This document shows, piece by piece, positions 53,296 through 61,324 of a stretch of 64,000 nucleotides of DNA. The position numbers and the translations under genes were made by a program. Under the pieces are notes generated by a model. It saw only the letters and a program-made list of their open reading frames with translations, was not told where the DNA came from and ran no database searches. This stretch comes from Fibrobacter sp. UWB13. Its GTDB lineage: Bacteria; Fibrobacterota; Fibrobacteria; Fibrobacterales; Fibrobacteraceae. How positions within the stretch are numbered: position 1 is the first letter of the stretch; the number at the start of each line of letters is the position of its first letter. Where the stretch lies: positions 124,001-188,000 of the forward strand of contig NZ_FXAX01000003.1 of NCBI RefSeq assembly GCF_900177805.1. The letters run 5' to 3'.

Positions 53296-54657
53296 CTAGA
53301 AAGAAGTCACTTTCGAGGTATCAATAGAGCAAACGCCTTTGGCATCATACCTGCCAACAGCAATGATATTGAAGTGGATTTGATTAAATACATTTTCACT
53401 CGAATGAACTTCAAACTTAATGTCGGTCGCTTTTTCCGCCAACCCTGAGCCAGAGAAATCGTCCCAAGTGACGCATTTCTCAACAGGAGTCGTAGACGCT
53501 GCCAGAGTATAATCTTTTTCAAGAGAATCAGAGGCTAGTACCATACGCATATCTTTTTCAGCCATGTAGTACACACAAATTCCACCCCAATCGCTAATAT
53601 CCGTTGCAGTCACAATAGTATCACCGGAGTCCTCTTTAACAGCCATTTTGATTCCTACCCCCGCATACGCACGGGACGCGCTGCCCATATCCAAAGCGAC
53701 ACTCGCCGAGAGTCCGCCTTCAAACAATTCTTCATCAGTCAGCAATTCGATAGAGTTCTTGTAGCTCGGAGCTTCGGCAGACCAATACAACAGAGAAGCG
53801 CCACCATCGTTACGGTCATTGTAAGAATACCACAAACCACCTTTTATCTTCGGCGAGCCTTCCCAGACAAAGCTACTAGGATTACTCGAAGTTCCATTCC
53901 ACAGGCAGGGTTCTTGCTCCACGTTGTCATCTTGAACTTCAGTAGCTTTTACCGTTTCGACAGAGTCCAGATTCTCAACACCATGCTTGTAAGAGCTCAC
54001 ACCCTTGATATTGAAATAGCCCGATTCCTTCGCCTTGCCGATAAACTTAAACACAAGCGACGTCGCTTTCTTAGAAGCTTCAGCACCGGAATCATCCGAC
54101 GAATTACGCTTGAAATCAGCCCACTTGGCACAGCGGGCAGCAACAGCGCCCTTCTCCGTCTTATCAAAATTGACGGAGAGCATATCGCCCGAAGCATCGG
54201 AGCCATTTTTATAGCCCAGTTCGCCTCTCATGGCAAGTTCAGATTCATAAGAGACGCAAACGCCGTCCCATTCAGAAATATCTACCGTCGTATCTTTTTC
54301 AGTCAGCGCGATACCCACGCCCGCGCTCGGAGCAGAAGCATCGCCAAGTTCTACAGTTCCGCAAAGACCGCCGCAATGCGAGACCAGCGATTTCATGTTA
54401 TCCGAAGTAAGTTCATGCCCATCGAGCGTCGGGAAATTGATCTGCGACGAACCGCCTTCATCTTCATCATCCACGCTAAACCAGTAACCGGAGCTACCGT
54501 TGATATTGACGCGAGCCATACCGTTTGCGCCATTCCACAAGTCAAAAGCAATAGAATTGCCTTCTTCCGTAATTCCCGCAGTATTTGAGTCCTTGGAGCA
54601 CGCGACTGCCCCAATCAAAATTGTAAGCACAGACAAGTGAAGTACTTTACTGAGCAT
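53296..54657 (-). CDS. Modular surface lipoprotein coupled to TIGR02147 gene, two modules
   Basis: A 453-aa lipoprotein, lipobox IGAVAC near residue 20 (MLSKVLHLSVLTILIGAVAC). It lacks the long Ser linker of the neighbours. Two modules follow (about 35-225 and 245-445), with VDISEWDGVCVSYESE and SDWGGICVYYMAEKD text and the closing strands YFNIKGVSSY and FNIIAVGRYD. The start overlaps the stop of the upstream TIGR02147 gene by 11 bp. It is a separate cassette beside the larger locus. Confidence 0.82.
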   Translation of the reverse strand: MLSKVLHLSVLTILIGAVACSKDSNTAGITEEGNSIAFDLWNGANGMARVNINGSSGYWFSVDDEDEGGSSQINFPTLDGHELTSDNMKSLVSHCGGLCGTVELGDASAPSAGVGIALTEKDTTVDISEWDGVCVSYESELAMRGELGYKNGSDASGDMLSVNFDKTEKGAVAARCAKWADFKRNSSDDSGAEASKKATSLVFKFIGKAKESGYFNIKGVSSYKHGVENLDSVETVKATEVQDDNVEQEPCLWNGTSSNPSSFVWEGSPKIKGGLWYSYNDRNDGGASLLYWSAEAPSYKNSIELLTDEELFEGGLSASVALDMGSASRAYAGVGIKMAVKEDSGDTIVTATDISDWGGICVYYMAEKDMRMVLASDSLEKDYTLAASTTPVEKCVTWDDFSGSGLAEKATDIKFEVHSSENVFNQIHFNIIAVGRYDAKGVCSIDTSKVTSF

Positions 54658-55477
54658 TGGACTTATCCTCTTTCCACGTCAATGGAAACAACTGTAAATT
54701 CAACCTATAAACCCTTTCGGTCCCGTGACTGTTCAGGGCAATTTGCGCCACTTTTTTACGGCAAACATCGAGTTCCTGCAAAATCTTGTTATAGTCTTCT
54801 GCAGAAATCCCCATAGTGAGCCCCGTAAAGTTTCTCTCCGAGGGTGCAAAGCGATTGATGGATTCTTCTGCAAAGTGAGCCATTTCGCGATGCATGTAAC
54901 GCAGAGCGAGCGACACCGCCGAAGTCAAGCCTTTCAAGTGTTTGTCCGCCTGCTCGTAAGTGTCACCATTCTTTTTCAGGAGCCCAACTCGTACCATAAA
55001 TTCGAGCGACTCACGGACTTCCGCTGCAGAGACTCCCTGGCAGCAGCGCCTTGCGATATCACTCGGAGTTGCCCCAGGCATGACTGGAGCAAGCTCTCTC
55101 ACCACCGGATGTACCCAAGATTGAAAATACTTGAATGCATCGCCATCAACAATTTTGACCTTATTGTTTGATGCCAACTCGAGCATCGCTTCGTAAGCGA
55201 TTTTGCGTTCCTGGTCTGTTTTAGCATGGCAGTAAGTGACCATCGACTTGAAATACTCAAGTTCGAACCCAGCCAGCTCCATTGCCATTCCCACCTTTTC
55301 TGCCCCTTGAGGCGAAAGACGGGTTTTGCCTTCACAAACCAGTTTCAGATAAGTCGGAGACGTAAAGCCCGAAGCGCGTGTAAATTCTCGCCACGAAAAC
55401 GACGAAATTCGCTTGCGCTCGTTGTAAAAGTCCTGCATATAAATGCGGTAGTCTTCGTATTCCGTTACCGACTTCAT
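54647..55477 (-). CDS. TIGR02147 family protein, putative transcription regulator
   Basis: A 276-aa paralogue very similar to the 275-aa protein at 52.3 kb; both share RELAPVMPGATP and GFTSPTYLKLVCEGKTRLS. The N-terminal helix-turn-helix region (about 24-66) and LTMGISAEDYNKILQELDVC are present. The gene's start at 55477 (MKSVTEYEDYRIYMQDFYNE) fits the family. Two such loci side by side suggest local duplication. Its promoter carries an inverted ATGATA pair, like the first copy. Confidence 0.88.
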   Translation of the reverse strand: MKSVTEYEDYRIYMQDFYNERKRISSFSWREFTRASGFTSPTYLKLVCEGKTRLSPQGAEKVGMAMELAGFELEYFKSMVTYCHAKTDQERKIAYEAMLELASNNKVKIVDGDAFKYFQSWVHPVVRELAPVMPGATPSDIARRCCQGVSAAEVRESLEFMVRVGLLKKNGDTYEQADKHLKGLTSAVSLALRYMHREMAHFAEESINRFAPSERNFTGLTMGISAEDYNKILQELDVCRKKVAQIALNSHGTERVYRLNLQLFPLTWKEDKSNAQ

Positions 55478-55484
55478 AAGCGCA

Positions 55485-55596
55485 AATATATATTATTTTA
55501 TCATGTAAAACAACATTTCATGATACTACAATGCGTTTTTCAATCAAAAATAAGGAATTTTTCACAAAATTTTACAAATAGCAAATTTCATGATAC
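55485..55596 (-). promoter_or_regulatory. Promoter and operator-like sites upstream of the 55.5 kb TIGR02147 gene
   Basis: On the minus strand TTGTTT (55513-55508), a 17-nt spacer, TATATT (55490-55485). TATCATGTAAA (55500-55510) in the spacer and TTTCATGATAC (55516-55526) just upstream of -35 form an inverted repeat with one mismatch. A second TTTCATGATACTA lies at 55586-55598. The geometry matches the 8.6 kb promoter closely. Confidence 0.6.
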
Positions 55597-55610
55597 TAGG
55601 AGTTTGTTGT

Positions 55611-55686
55611 TAGTCATTGGTCAATAGTCATTGGTCAATAGTTATTGGTCAATAGTTATTAGTTATTGGTTTATGGATAGTTATGG
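55611..55686. repeat. Tandem 14-bp repeats AGTCATTGGTCAAT
   Basis: About four direct copies of AGTCATTGGTCAAT, the later ones with AGTTATTGGTCAAT, ending in shorter TAGTTATTGG words. These are the reverse complement of the words at 29.8 and 42.4 kb. No gene is present. Confidence 0.75.
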
Positions 55687-55691
55687 GTAAA

Positions 55692-55720
55692 AGAAAAAAG
55701 GCGGGCAGAAAAGCCCGCTC
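55692..55720 (-). terminator. Terminator after hisH
   Basis: AGCGGGC / GCCCGCC-type stem with a 6-nt loop, followed on the minus strand by TTTTTTCTTTT, 27 bp after the hisH stop. Confidence 0.82.
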
Positions 55721-55746
55721 TTACACAGTCTACTTTATAAAGCCTA

Positions 55747-56361
55747 CTAAATATTCCAGTCGCAGAAATTCTTAAGCATGGCAAGGCCGACCTCGCCACT
55801 CTTTTCCTGATGGAACTGGCTTGCGATTAAGTTATCCTTGCCCAAGAGTCCCGTGAAAGTCTGCGTACCGTAAGTCGTTTCGGCAAAGGAGTATTCAGCC
55901 GGAACTTGCGGGTAGTAGGAATGCACGTAGTAAAAGTCGCAACCACTGCGGATGCCCTTCATAATCGGGTGTTCGCGTGTAAAGTTTACCTGGTTCCAGC
56001 CCATGTGTGGAATCTTGAGGCCCGGTTCATCCTTGAAACGCACAGCACGACCCGGAATGAGACCAAGCGTCTTGACGCCACCGTCTTCTTCGCTTTCTTC
56101 GAGGATAATCTGGCAGCCGATGCAGATGCCAAGCACCGGGTTTCCTGCTTTGACCACAGCCTTGATGGCTTCGCCAATTCCGGTCTTGGTCAAGGTTTCC
56201 ATAGCCGAGGCTGCAGCGCCCACGCCCGGAAAAATCAGTCGCGTCGCTTTTGCAATTTCGTCTGGATCGCGGCTCACCTTGGCGTCAGCACCAATAAACT
56301 TGAGCGCGTTCATCACCGATGTCAAGTTGCCCGCATTGTAATCCACAACAGTAATAGCCAT
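55747..56361 (-). CDS. hisH: Imidazole glycerol phosphate synthase, glutaminase subunit HisH
   Basis: A 204-aa class I glutamine amidotransferase of histidine synthesis; it supplies ammonia to HisF. MAITVVDYNAGNLTSVMNAL is the classic start. The nucleophile is in GICIGCQIIL (usually GICLGMQ). The His and Glu of the triad are in FHQEKSGEVG. IPHMGWNQV and FYYVHSYYP are HisH-specific. No other his genes flank it, so it is apart from the pathway. Start with a GAGGTTTTT-type site. Confidence 0.95.
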   Translation of the reverse strand: MAITVVDYNAGNLTSVMNALKFIGADAKVSRDPDEIAKATRLIFPGVGAAASAMETLTKTGIGEAIKAVVKAGNPVLGICIGCQIILEESEEDGGVKTLGLIPGRAVRFKDEPGLKIPHMGWNQVNFTREHPIMKGIRSGCDFYYVHSYYPQVPAEYSFAETTYGTQTFTGLLGKDNLIASQFHQEKSGEVGLAMLKNFCDWNI

Positions 56362-56402
56362 AAAAACCTCATTAACTTTTACACGTACAAAGATAGAAAA
56401 AA

Positions 56403-56420
56403 GAACCGCCGAAGCGGTTC
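56403..56420 (-). terminator. Terminator after the 56.4-57.3 kb outer-membrane gene
   Basis: GAACCGC-TTCG-GCGGTTC is a perfect hairpin with a UUCG-type tetraloop followed by TTTTTTCT on the minus strand. Confidence 0.85.
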
Positions 56421-56448
56421 CCTTAAATAGTTTGGATTTGATTCTAAA

Positions 56449-57321
56449 TTAGAACCAGCGCCAGGTCACACCGACGAGAATCGTGTTCTTGTGCTGAGCA
56501 TCTTCATCCAAGTCCTTGTCGTATGCGATATCGTAGCCGACCTGGAATTCAAACAGCGGAGAAAGAGACACGGCGAGGAGGTTTTCCCACTTGCCATCGA
56601 TTTCGTCAAAACCCTTGAAGTTCACGAATGCCCAGAGGCGGCTCTTGAAGTTCACGATGTCGGAGAAAGCGTACTTGAATTCCGTAATGCTTTCGAGACC
56701 CGGTTCATCCTTGAACTTTTCGAATTTCTTAGTATCGCCATCATCAGCGTAGCCGTAACCGTGAGAAATGGTCATACGGTTTGCAAAGCCAAGACGAGTG
56801 GAGAAGTTGTCGTTCGGGAAGTAACCGACACCGGCCATCTGCGTGACGTAAGCCGGATCCATGAAGCAAGAAATAGCCTTCTTGACTTCGTTTCCGTCGT
56901 CATCTTCACTATACTCGTAACCCTTAGCAAACTGGCTTTCATAGCGGGCGCCAATATAGGGCTTGACCTGTTCAGAGACATTGAAGTCAAGCATGGTTTC
57001 GAGGAAGATCTTATCCGAAGACTTGCGCTTGCCGTAACCGTCTGTCCAGGTGTAACCAAGAGCGAGGTTCACCTTGTTACGCCAGTCCGCAACGTTCCAG
57101 TGGTTCTTAAGATCAGCATCATAGCTGAAGAGCCATGTGTAAGAGGAAGTACCGTCTTCGAACTTCCAGTTGCTGAACTGCATACGGGTGAACTTAACGG
57201 CAGCGACCACATCAGCAGTCATGTTTTCGGGAAGCCAAGCTTCGAACATGCCCCCGTCAGCAAAAGCTGTCGATGCAGAAATGAGTGCTGCACAACCGAT
57301 TGCGAATAATGACTTTTTCAT
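56449..57321 (-). CDS. Outer-membrane beta-barrel protein
   Basis: A 290-aa exported protein starting MKKSLFAIGCAALISASTAF at 57321, with a ribosome binding site AAGGAAG; the longer frame to 57414 is not needed. The mature protein is rich in amphipathic aromatic strands (WKFEDGTSSYTWLFSYDADL, VNLALGYTWTD) and ends VTWRWF with a C-terminal aromatic. It resembles small barrels of the OmpA/DUF family, but no exact family is recognised. Terminator follows. Divergent neighbour at 57.4 kb is another small envelope protein. Confidence 0.72.
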   Translation of the reverse strand: MKKSLFAIGCAALISASTAFADGGMFEAWLPENMTADVVAAVKFTRMQFSNWKFEDGTSSYTWLFSYDADLKNHWNVADWRNKVNLALGYTWTDGYGKRKSSDKIFLETMLDFNVSEQVKPYIGARYESQFAKGYEYSEDDDGNEVKKAISCFMDPAYVTQMAGVGYFPNDNFSTRLGFANRMTISHGYGYADDGDTKKFEKFKDEPGLESITEFKYAFSDIVNFKSRLWAFVNFKGFDEIDGKWENLLAVSLSPLFEFQVGYDIAYDKDLDEDAQHKNTILVGVTWRWF

Positions 57322-57438
57322 ATTACTTCCTTGTTTATGGTCCTTCTTTCCCATAGACCTTATTGTTTGGCTTAAAGATAACATTTTTTTATAGAAAAAA
57401 CGGAGCGGTTGCAATTTTCGATTGCTATTATTACAAAC

Positions 57439-57987
57439 ATGTTACTCAAGCACCTCGCCATAGTGTCTTTCTTGATTTTTTGCACCGGGTACGCCCTCGC
57501 AGACGAAACTGTCAACGTGAACGAGAACAAGCCCGCTGTTTCCGAAAAATCACCATGGACATTTGAAGTAGGGATTTCGGCGGGGCGCCCCACCCCGATC
57601 ATGGCAAATGCAGGTATCGGCTACAAGAACATCTTTTTCAGGGCGATGGGCGGAGGAATGCGCTTTGGCGCTGACGACTTTTGGGTCGGGTACCGTGGCG
57701 GGCTCGCCTGGGAATTTTTCCGAGAATTGCCATTTACGCTAGACCTCGGAATTGGGAGCGGATACTCTTTTGCGAAGGCGCCCAACAAGTATTTCAAGGC
57801 GCTGAACAGGGCGAATAAGGATCGCATGGTGCGCTCTTACAACTACAAGGAAACGCTCGACATTTCCGCAGAAGTGCGCACCTGCATTTACGGGGTGTTT
57901 ACGGACCTCGCGATTCCGGTACATTACTTTATGAAGCACGACGAACCGACCGTGCTTTGGCAAATCGGTTATACGTATAAATTCTAG
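57439..57987 (+). CDS. Secreted envelope protein, barrel-like
   Basis: A 182-aa protein. The signal peptide MLLKHLAIVSFLIFCTGYAL is followed by alternating strands (WTFEVGISAGRPTPIMANAG, WVGYRGGLAWEFF, FTLDLGIGSGYSF), ending in WQIGYTYKF with the terminal Phe of outer-membrane barrels. The size fits an eight-stranded barrel. The start chosen at 57439 excludes ten residues in front of it that lack signal-peptide character. Function unknown. Confidence 0.7.
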   Translation: MLLKHLAIVSFLIFCTGYALADETVNVNENKPAVSEKSPWTFEVGISAGRPTPIMANAGIGYKNIFFRAMGGGMRFGADDFWVGYRGGLAWEFFRELPFTLDLGIGSGYSFAKAPNKYFKALNRANKDRMVRSYNYKETLDISAEVRTCIYGVFTDLAIPVHYFMKHDEPTVLWQIGYTYKF

Positions 57988-58039
57988 ACGAAAGAACGCC
58001 GCAAGCGGCTACAGACGAAAGACTAGAGAGAACACATTT

Positions 58040-58744
58040 CTAGTCTTTGACGCAACGAACTGAAAAAGCCATGAACTTGGGACGATAGTCCACATCCGCA
58101 TTGTCATTCCTATAGATCAAGCGCATGGCATACGCATACTCGTCACTCTTCTCTGTAGAGATCCAAAAAGTTGCTTCGTTGCCCACATAGGTATAATCAC
58201 CCCCACCATCCCTGTAGCCGACAGGCAAAGCCGAGAACGCGTAATCATCCGAGCCGTTGCCGCTAGCTTTGGCAAAGTTCCAGCCACTTGTTGATTTAAG
58301 CATCTTGCCCGCAACAGAGTCGCCGCCAACAGCAGAGAACAATGTTTCAAACTCCGCTTTTGTCGGCAAGTGCCAGCCATTCGGACAAACACCACGCACC
58401 GGGGACATCGCCGAACATTCCGATTTATAGCCGCACCCCTTGCCGTTCGAACTCCACTCGCCAGCGCTGTCCATCGCCGCAGCCCATGTGTACAGGCGAC
58501 CGTACTTGGTGCAGTTGGAGGAATCGTCATTGAAACAGAATGATTTTTCCGTTTCAATGTTCAAGTTCTGAGCCATCCACGTCTGTTTTCCGATAACGAC
58601 AGTCTTATAGGTTTGACCGTCGCGGGAGTCCGTCAAAGTCGGTAAAGACTCCTTCCCCGAAGGGCTAGTTACAGAACTATCATCGCCGCAGGCGGCAAGG
58701 AAAAGTCCAATCCAAAGAGAAGCACAAAGAACAAATTTTTTCAT
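58040..58744 (-). CDS. TIGR02145 (Fibrobacter major paralogous domain) lipoprotein
   Basis: A 234-aa lipoprotein with lipobox FLAAC near residue 17. It contains the TIGR02145 domain, a paralogous domain found in many Fibrobacter succinogenes proteins. Diagnostic words are WMAQNLNIET, YGRLYTWAAAMDS, CPNGWHLPTKAEFETLFSAV and GYRDGGGDYTYVGNEATFWI. The fold is of the formylglycine/FGE-like or C-type-lectin-like kind, to judge by spacing. The start at 58744 removes nine residues without signal character. It supports the taxonomic placement. Confidence 0.9.
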   Translation of the reverse strand: MKKFVLCASLWIGLFLAACGDDSSVTSPSGKESLPTLTDSRDGQTYKTVVIGKQTWMAQNLNIETEKSFCFNDDSSNCTKYGRLYTWAAAMDSAGEWSSNGKGCGYKSECSAMSPVRGVCPNGWHLPTKAEFETLFSAVGGDSVAGKMLKSTSGWNFAKASGNGSDDYAFSALPVGYRDGGGDYTYVGNEATFWISTEKSDEYAYAMRLIYRNDNADVDYRPKFMAFSVRCVKD

Positions 58745-58753
58745 ATTACGAAT

Positions 58754-58785
58754 ATAAAAAAGAATTCCCACAAATGTGAGAATTC
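58754..58785 (-). terminator. Terminator-like hairpin downstream of argG
   Basis: GAATTCTCACA-TTTG-TGGGAATTC (one G-U) followed by TTTTTTATATTC on the minus strand, about 90 bp after the argG stop. It lies just upstream of the TIGR02145 gene start. Confidence 0.7.
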
Positions 58786-58797
58786 CTTAAAAGTAAT

Positions 58798-58832
58798 GGA
58801 TCCTATCGACCCTGCGGGTCGTGAGGATGACA
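58798..58832. repeat. REP-like palindrome after argG
   Basis: GGATCCTATCGACC...GGGTCGTGAGGATGACA, closely similar to the copy at 43.4 kb (GATCCTATCG...CCAGGATGACA). Confidence 0.6.
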
Positions 58833-58872
58833 TGCGAAGTATTGATGACAGCCAAGACGGCTGTCAAGAAAA

Positions 58873-60141
58873 TTACTTCTTGAGGCTCGGAACGCCACCG
58901 AAGTCGACGTTCGTCTTCTTGCCGAGCAAGAGGGCGCGAGTCTTGAGCGGGAGGCCGTAGCAACGGATGAAGCCAGTAGCATCCTTCTGGTCGTACATGT
59001 CAACGTCCGTGAATCCACCGAGGCCCATGTCGTACAAGCTGTACGGGCTCTTGATGCCGGCCGGGATGATGTTGCCCTTGTAAAGCTTGAGGGTAACTTC
59101 ACCCGTCACAACCTTATTCACTTCATTGAAGAAGGCGTCCATAGCCTGGCGGAGCGGAGTGAACCACTGGCCATTGTAGACAAGGTTTGCGTACGTCATA
59201 GACATCTTCTGGGCTTCGAACAAAGTTTCCTTGTCGAGCACGAGCTGCTCCAAGCATTCGTGAGCCTTGTAAAGGAGCGTGCCACCCGGAGTTTCATAAA
59301 CACCGCGGCTCTTGAGGCCGACGAGGCGGTTTTCAACGATGTCCAAAAGACCGCAAGCGTTCTTGCCACCGATTTCGTTCAAGAATTCGAGAAGTTCAAC
59401 AGCGCCCATCTTCTTGCCGTTGATAGCAACCGGATTGCCCTTTTCGAAGGAGATCGTCACGTGATCAGCCTTGTTCGGAGCCTTTTCATACGTGTTGGTG
59501 TGCTTGAGGAATTCGTACTTGTGTTCCTGTTCCGGGAATTCCAAGACGCCACCTTCGTGAGAAAGGTGCCAGAGGTTGCCGTCTTCGGAGTAGATCTTCT
59601 TCTTGCTGATGCCGTTGAGCGGAATCTTGTGTGCAGCGGCGTAGTCGATAGCGTCTTCGCGGCTGTGGAATGTCCAACGCGGGTCCTTCCACGGAGCGAT
59701 GACTTCGAGCTTCGGGTTGAGAGCGGCGTAGGTGAGTTCGAAACGGACCTGGTCATTACCCTTACCGGTAGCACCGTGAGCAACAGCGTAAGCGCCTTCC
59801 TTTTCGGCGATCTTAACCTGGTACTTAGCGATGAGCGGACGAGCAAAGGACGTACCGAGGAGGTAAGTGCCTTCGTACTTTGCACCGGCGCGAACGGTCG
59901 GCCAAACGTATTCTTCAAGGAATTCCTTCTTGAGGTCGAGAACGTAGCACTTGGAAGCACCCGTTGCAAGAGCCTTTTCTTCGAGAGCCTTTGCGTTCGG
60001 GAAGTCATTCTGACCGAGGTCGGCTGCGAATGCAATAACTTCGACGTCGTAGGTTTCCTTGAGCCAAGGAATGATGATGGAGGTGTCAAGTCCACCGCTG
60101 TAAGCGAGGACGACTTTCTTCTTGGATTCTGTTTTAGCCAT
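58873..60141 (-). CDS. argG: Argininosuccinate synthase
   Basis: A 422-aa ATP-dependent ligase of arginine synthesis joining citrulline and aspartate. The P-loop is [20 protein letters not shown] near residue 8. [20 protein letters not shown]-type text ([15 protein letters not shown]) and [19 protein letters not shown] are conserved core motifs. [19 protein letters not shown] marks the C-terminal part. The start at 60141 ([17 protein letters not shown]) is chosen over a frame extending 17 residues upstream. argF is at 35.6 kb. Confidence 0.95.
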   Translation of the reverse strand: [422 protein letters not shown]

Positions 60142-60307
60142 TTTGAATGTCCTTATGGAAAATTTTAGACGTTGTAAATATAGAATAGACAAGTGGCGAG
60201 AGAACAGAGGAACGAAAAATTTTTATTAAAAAAAGCATCCCCATTTTACTTGCAACAACAACGGCTTCAGCAAAGCATTCAACTCTATTTTTTCTATTTT
60301 CGAAAAC

Positions 60308-61324
60308 ATGAAACTTTCGGACAGAGCGCTTGGTTATATTTCTTTCATTGTATTTGCCTGCATTTTTGGCGGCATTTCTTTTGGCATGTGGGCGGCGCAT
60401 CAGAACGTACGCCAAACGGCGATAGTCGATTTTAACGAGCTTGGCTCTTTGCAACCCGAAGATCCCGTGGTATTGCGCGGCTACCGAGTCGGCACTATCG
60501 GAAGCGTCACCTGGCTCAAAGACCGCTCCCGCGTCGTCATTCACTTTACCGAACCGCTCAAGCTCCGCGAAGGTACACAATTCAATAACGTAAACTACGC
60601 ACTCATGGGGCAACGCCGTCTCGAAATCATCCCGTCAAAGACGGGAACCCTCATGCCAGAGAACCACGTGTTCCAAGGGCATTTTGAACCAGGCATTGCA
60701 GAAACGTTGCGCCTCATCGAAAACGTAAACGAACAACTCGAAGCTGTACAGAAGACGATTCTGCTGCTCGCCCAGGGAGATTCTTCACACAAGTCCGCCC
60801 CGGAAATTTATGAAGAAGCCATGCACTCCATCGAGGACATTTTTGCCCACACCGAAAAGACGGTCGGCACGCTCGGTCCCAAGATGATCAAGCTCTTCAA
60901 GCAAATGAATTCTTCGAGCAAGGCGCTGACCAAGACCGCACTCCAAGCAGATACTGCCATCAAGACGGCTACTGCAACAGTGAACGAAAAACTCTCGCTC
61001 GTCGACTCTGTCGTCATTTCGCTTACAGAAAACGCAAAGAAGACAAACGATGTTATCACGAGCATCGAAAACGGAATCGATTCCGAAACACTTTTGCAAT
61101 CCAAGGAACTTGTAGAAAAAATCAACGACATTATCGCAAGCCTCAACAGTGCCGTGCAAGCTATCGACACGAAGAATCTTGGATTCAAGGATAAAGACGG
61201 CAAGCCGATTAAGCTGATTACCTGGAAAAACATGAACATCATCGGTGATAACGCCCGCGACAAAGCTCGCAAGCGTTTAGAAGAAGCCAAGGCGCAACAA
61301 GAACAAAAGAAAGCAGGCAAGTAA
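60308..61324 (+). CDS. MlaD-type (MCE domain) lipid-transport substrate-binding protein
   Basis: A 338-aa membrane-anchored protein. One N-terminal TM helix (LGYISFIVFACIFGGISFGM) is followed by the MCE domain (residues about 40-125) with DFNELGSLQPEDPVVLRGYR and VGTIGSVTWLKDRSRV. The remaining 200 residues are a long helical coiled-coil tail. In Gram-negative bacteria MCE proteins shuttle lipids between inner and outer membranes with an ABC transporter, but no transporter is next to it. It precedes recG with no gap (TAAATG). Confidence 0.88.
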   Translation: MKLSDRALGYISFIVFACIFGGISFGMWAAHQNVRQTAIVDFNELGSLQPEDPVVLRGYRVGTIGSVTWLKDRSRVVIHFTEPLKLREGTQFNNVNYALMGQRRLEIIPSKTGTLMPENHVFQGHFEPGIAETLRLIENVNEQLEAVQKTILLLAQGDSSHKSAPEIYEEAMHSIEDIFAHTEKTVGTLGPKMIKLFKQMNSSSKALTKTALQADTAIKTATATVNEKLSLVDSVVISLTENAKKTNDVITSIENGIDSETLLQSKELVEKINDIIASLNSAVQAIDTKNLGFKDKDGKPIKLITWKNMNIIGDNARDKARKRLEEAKAQQEQKKAGK

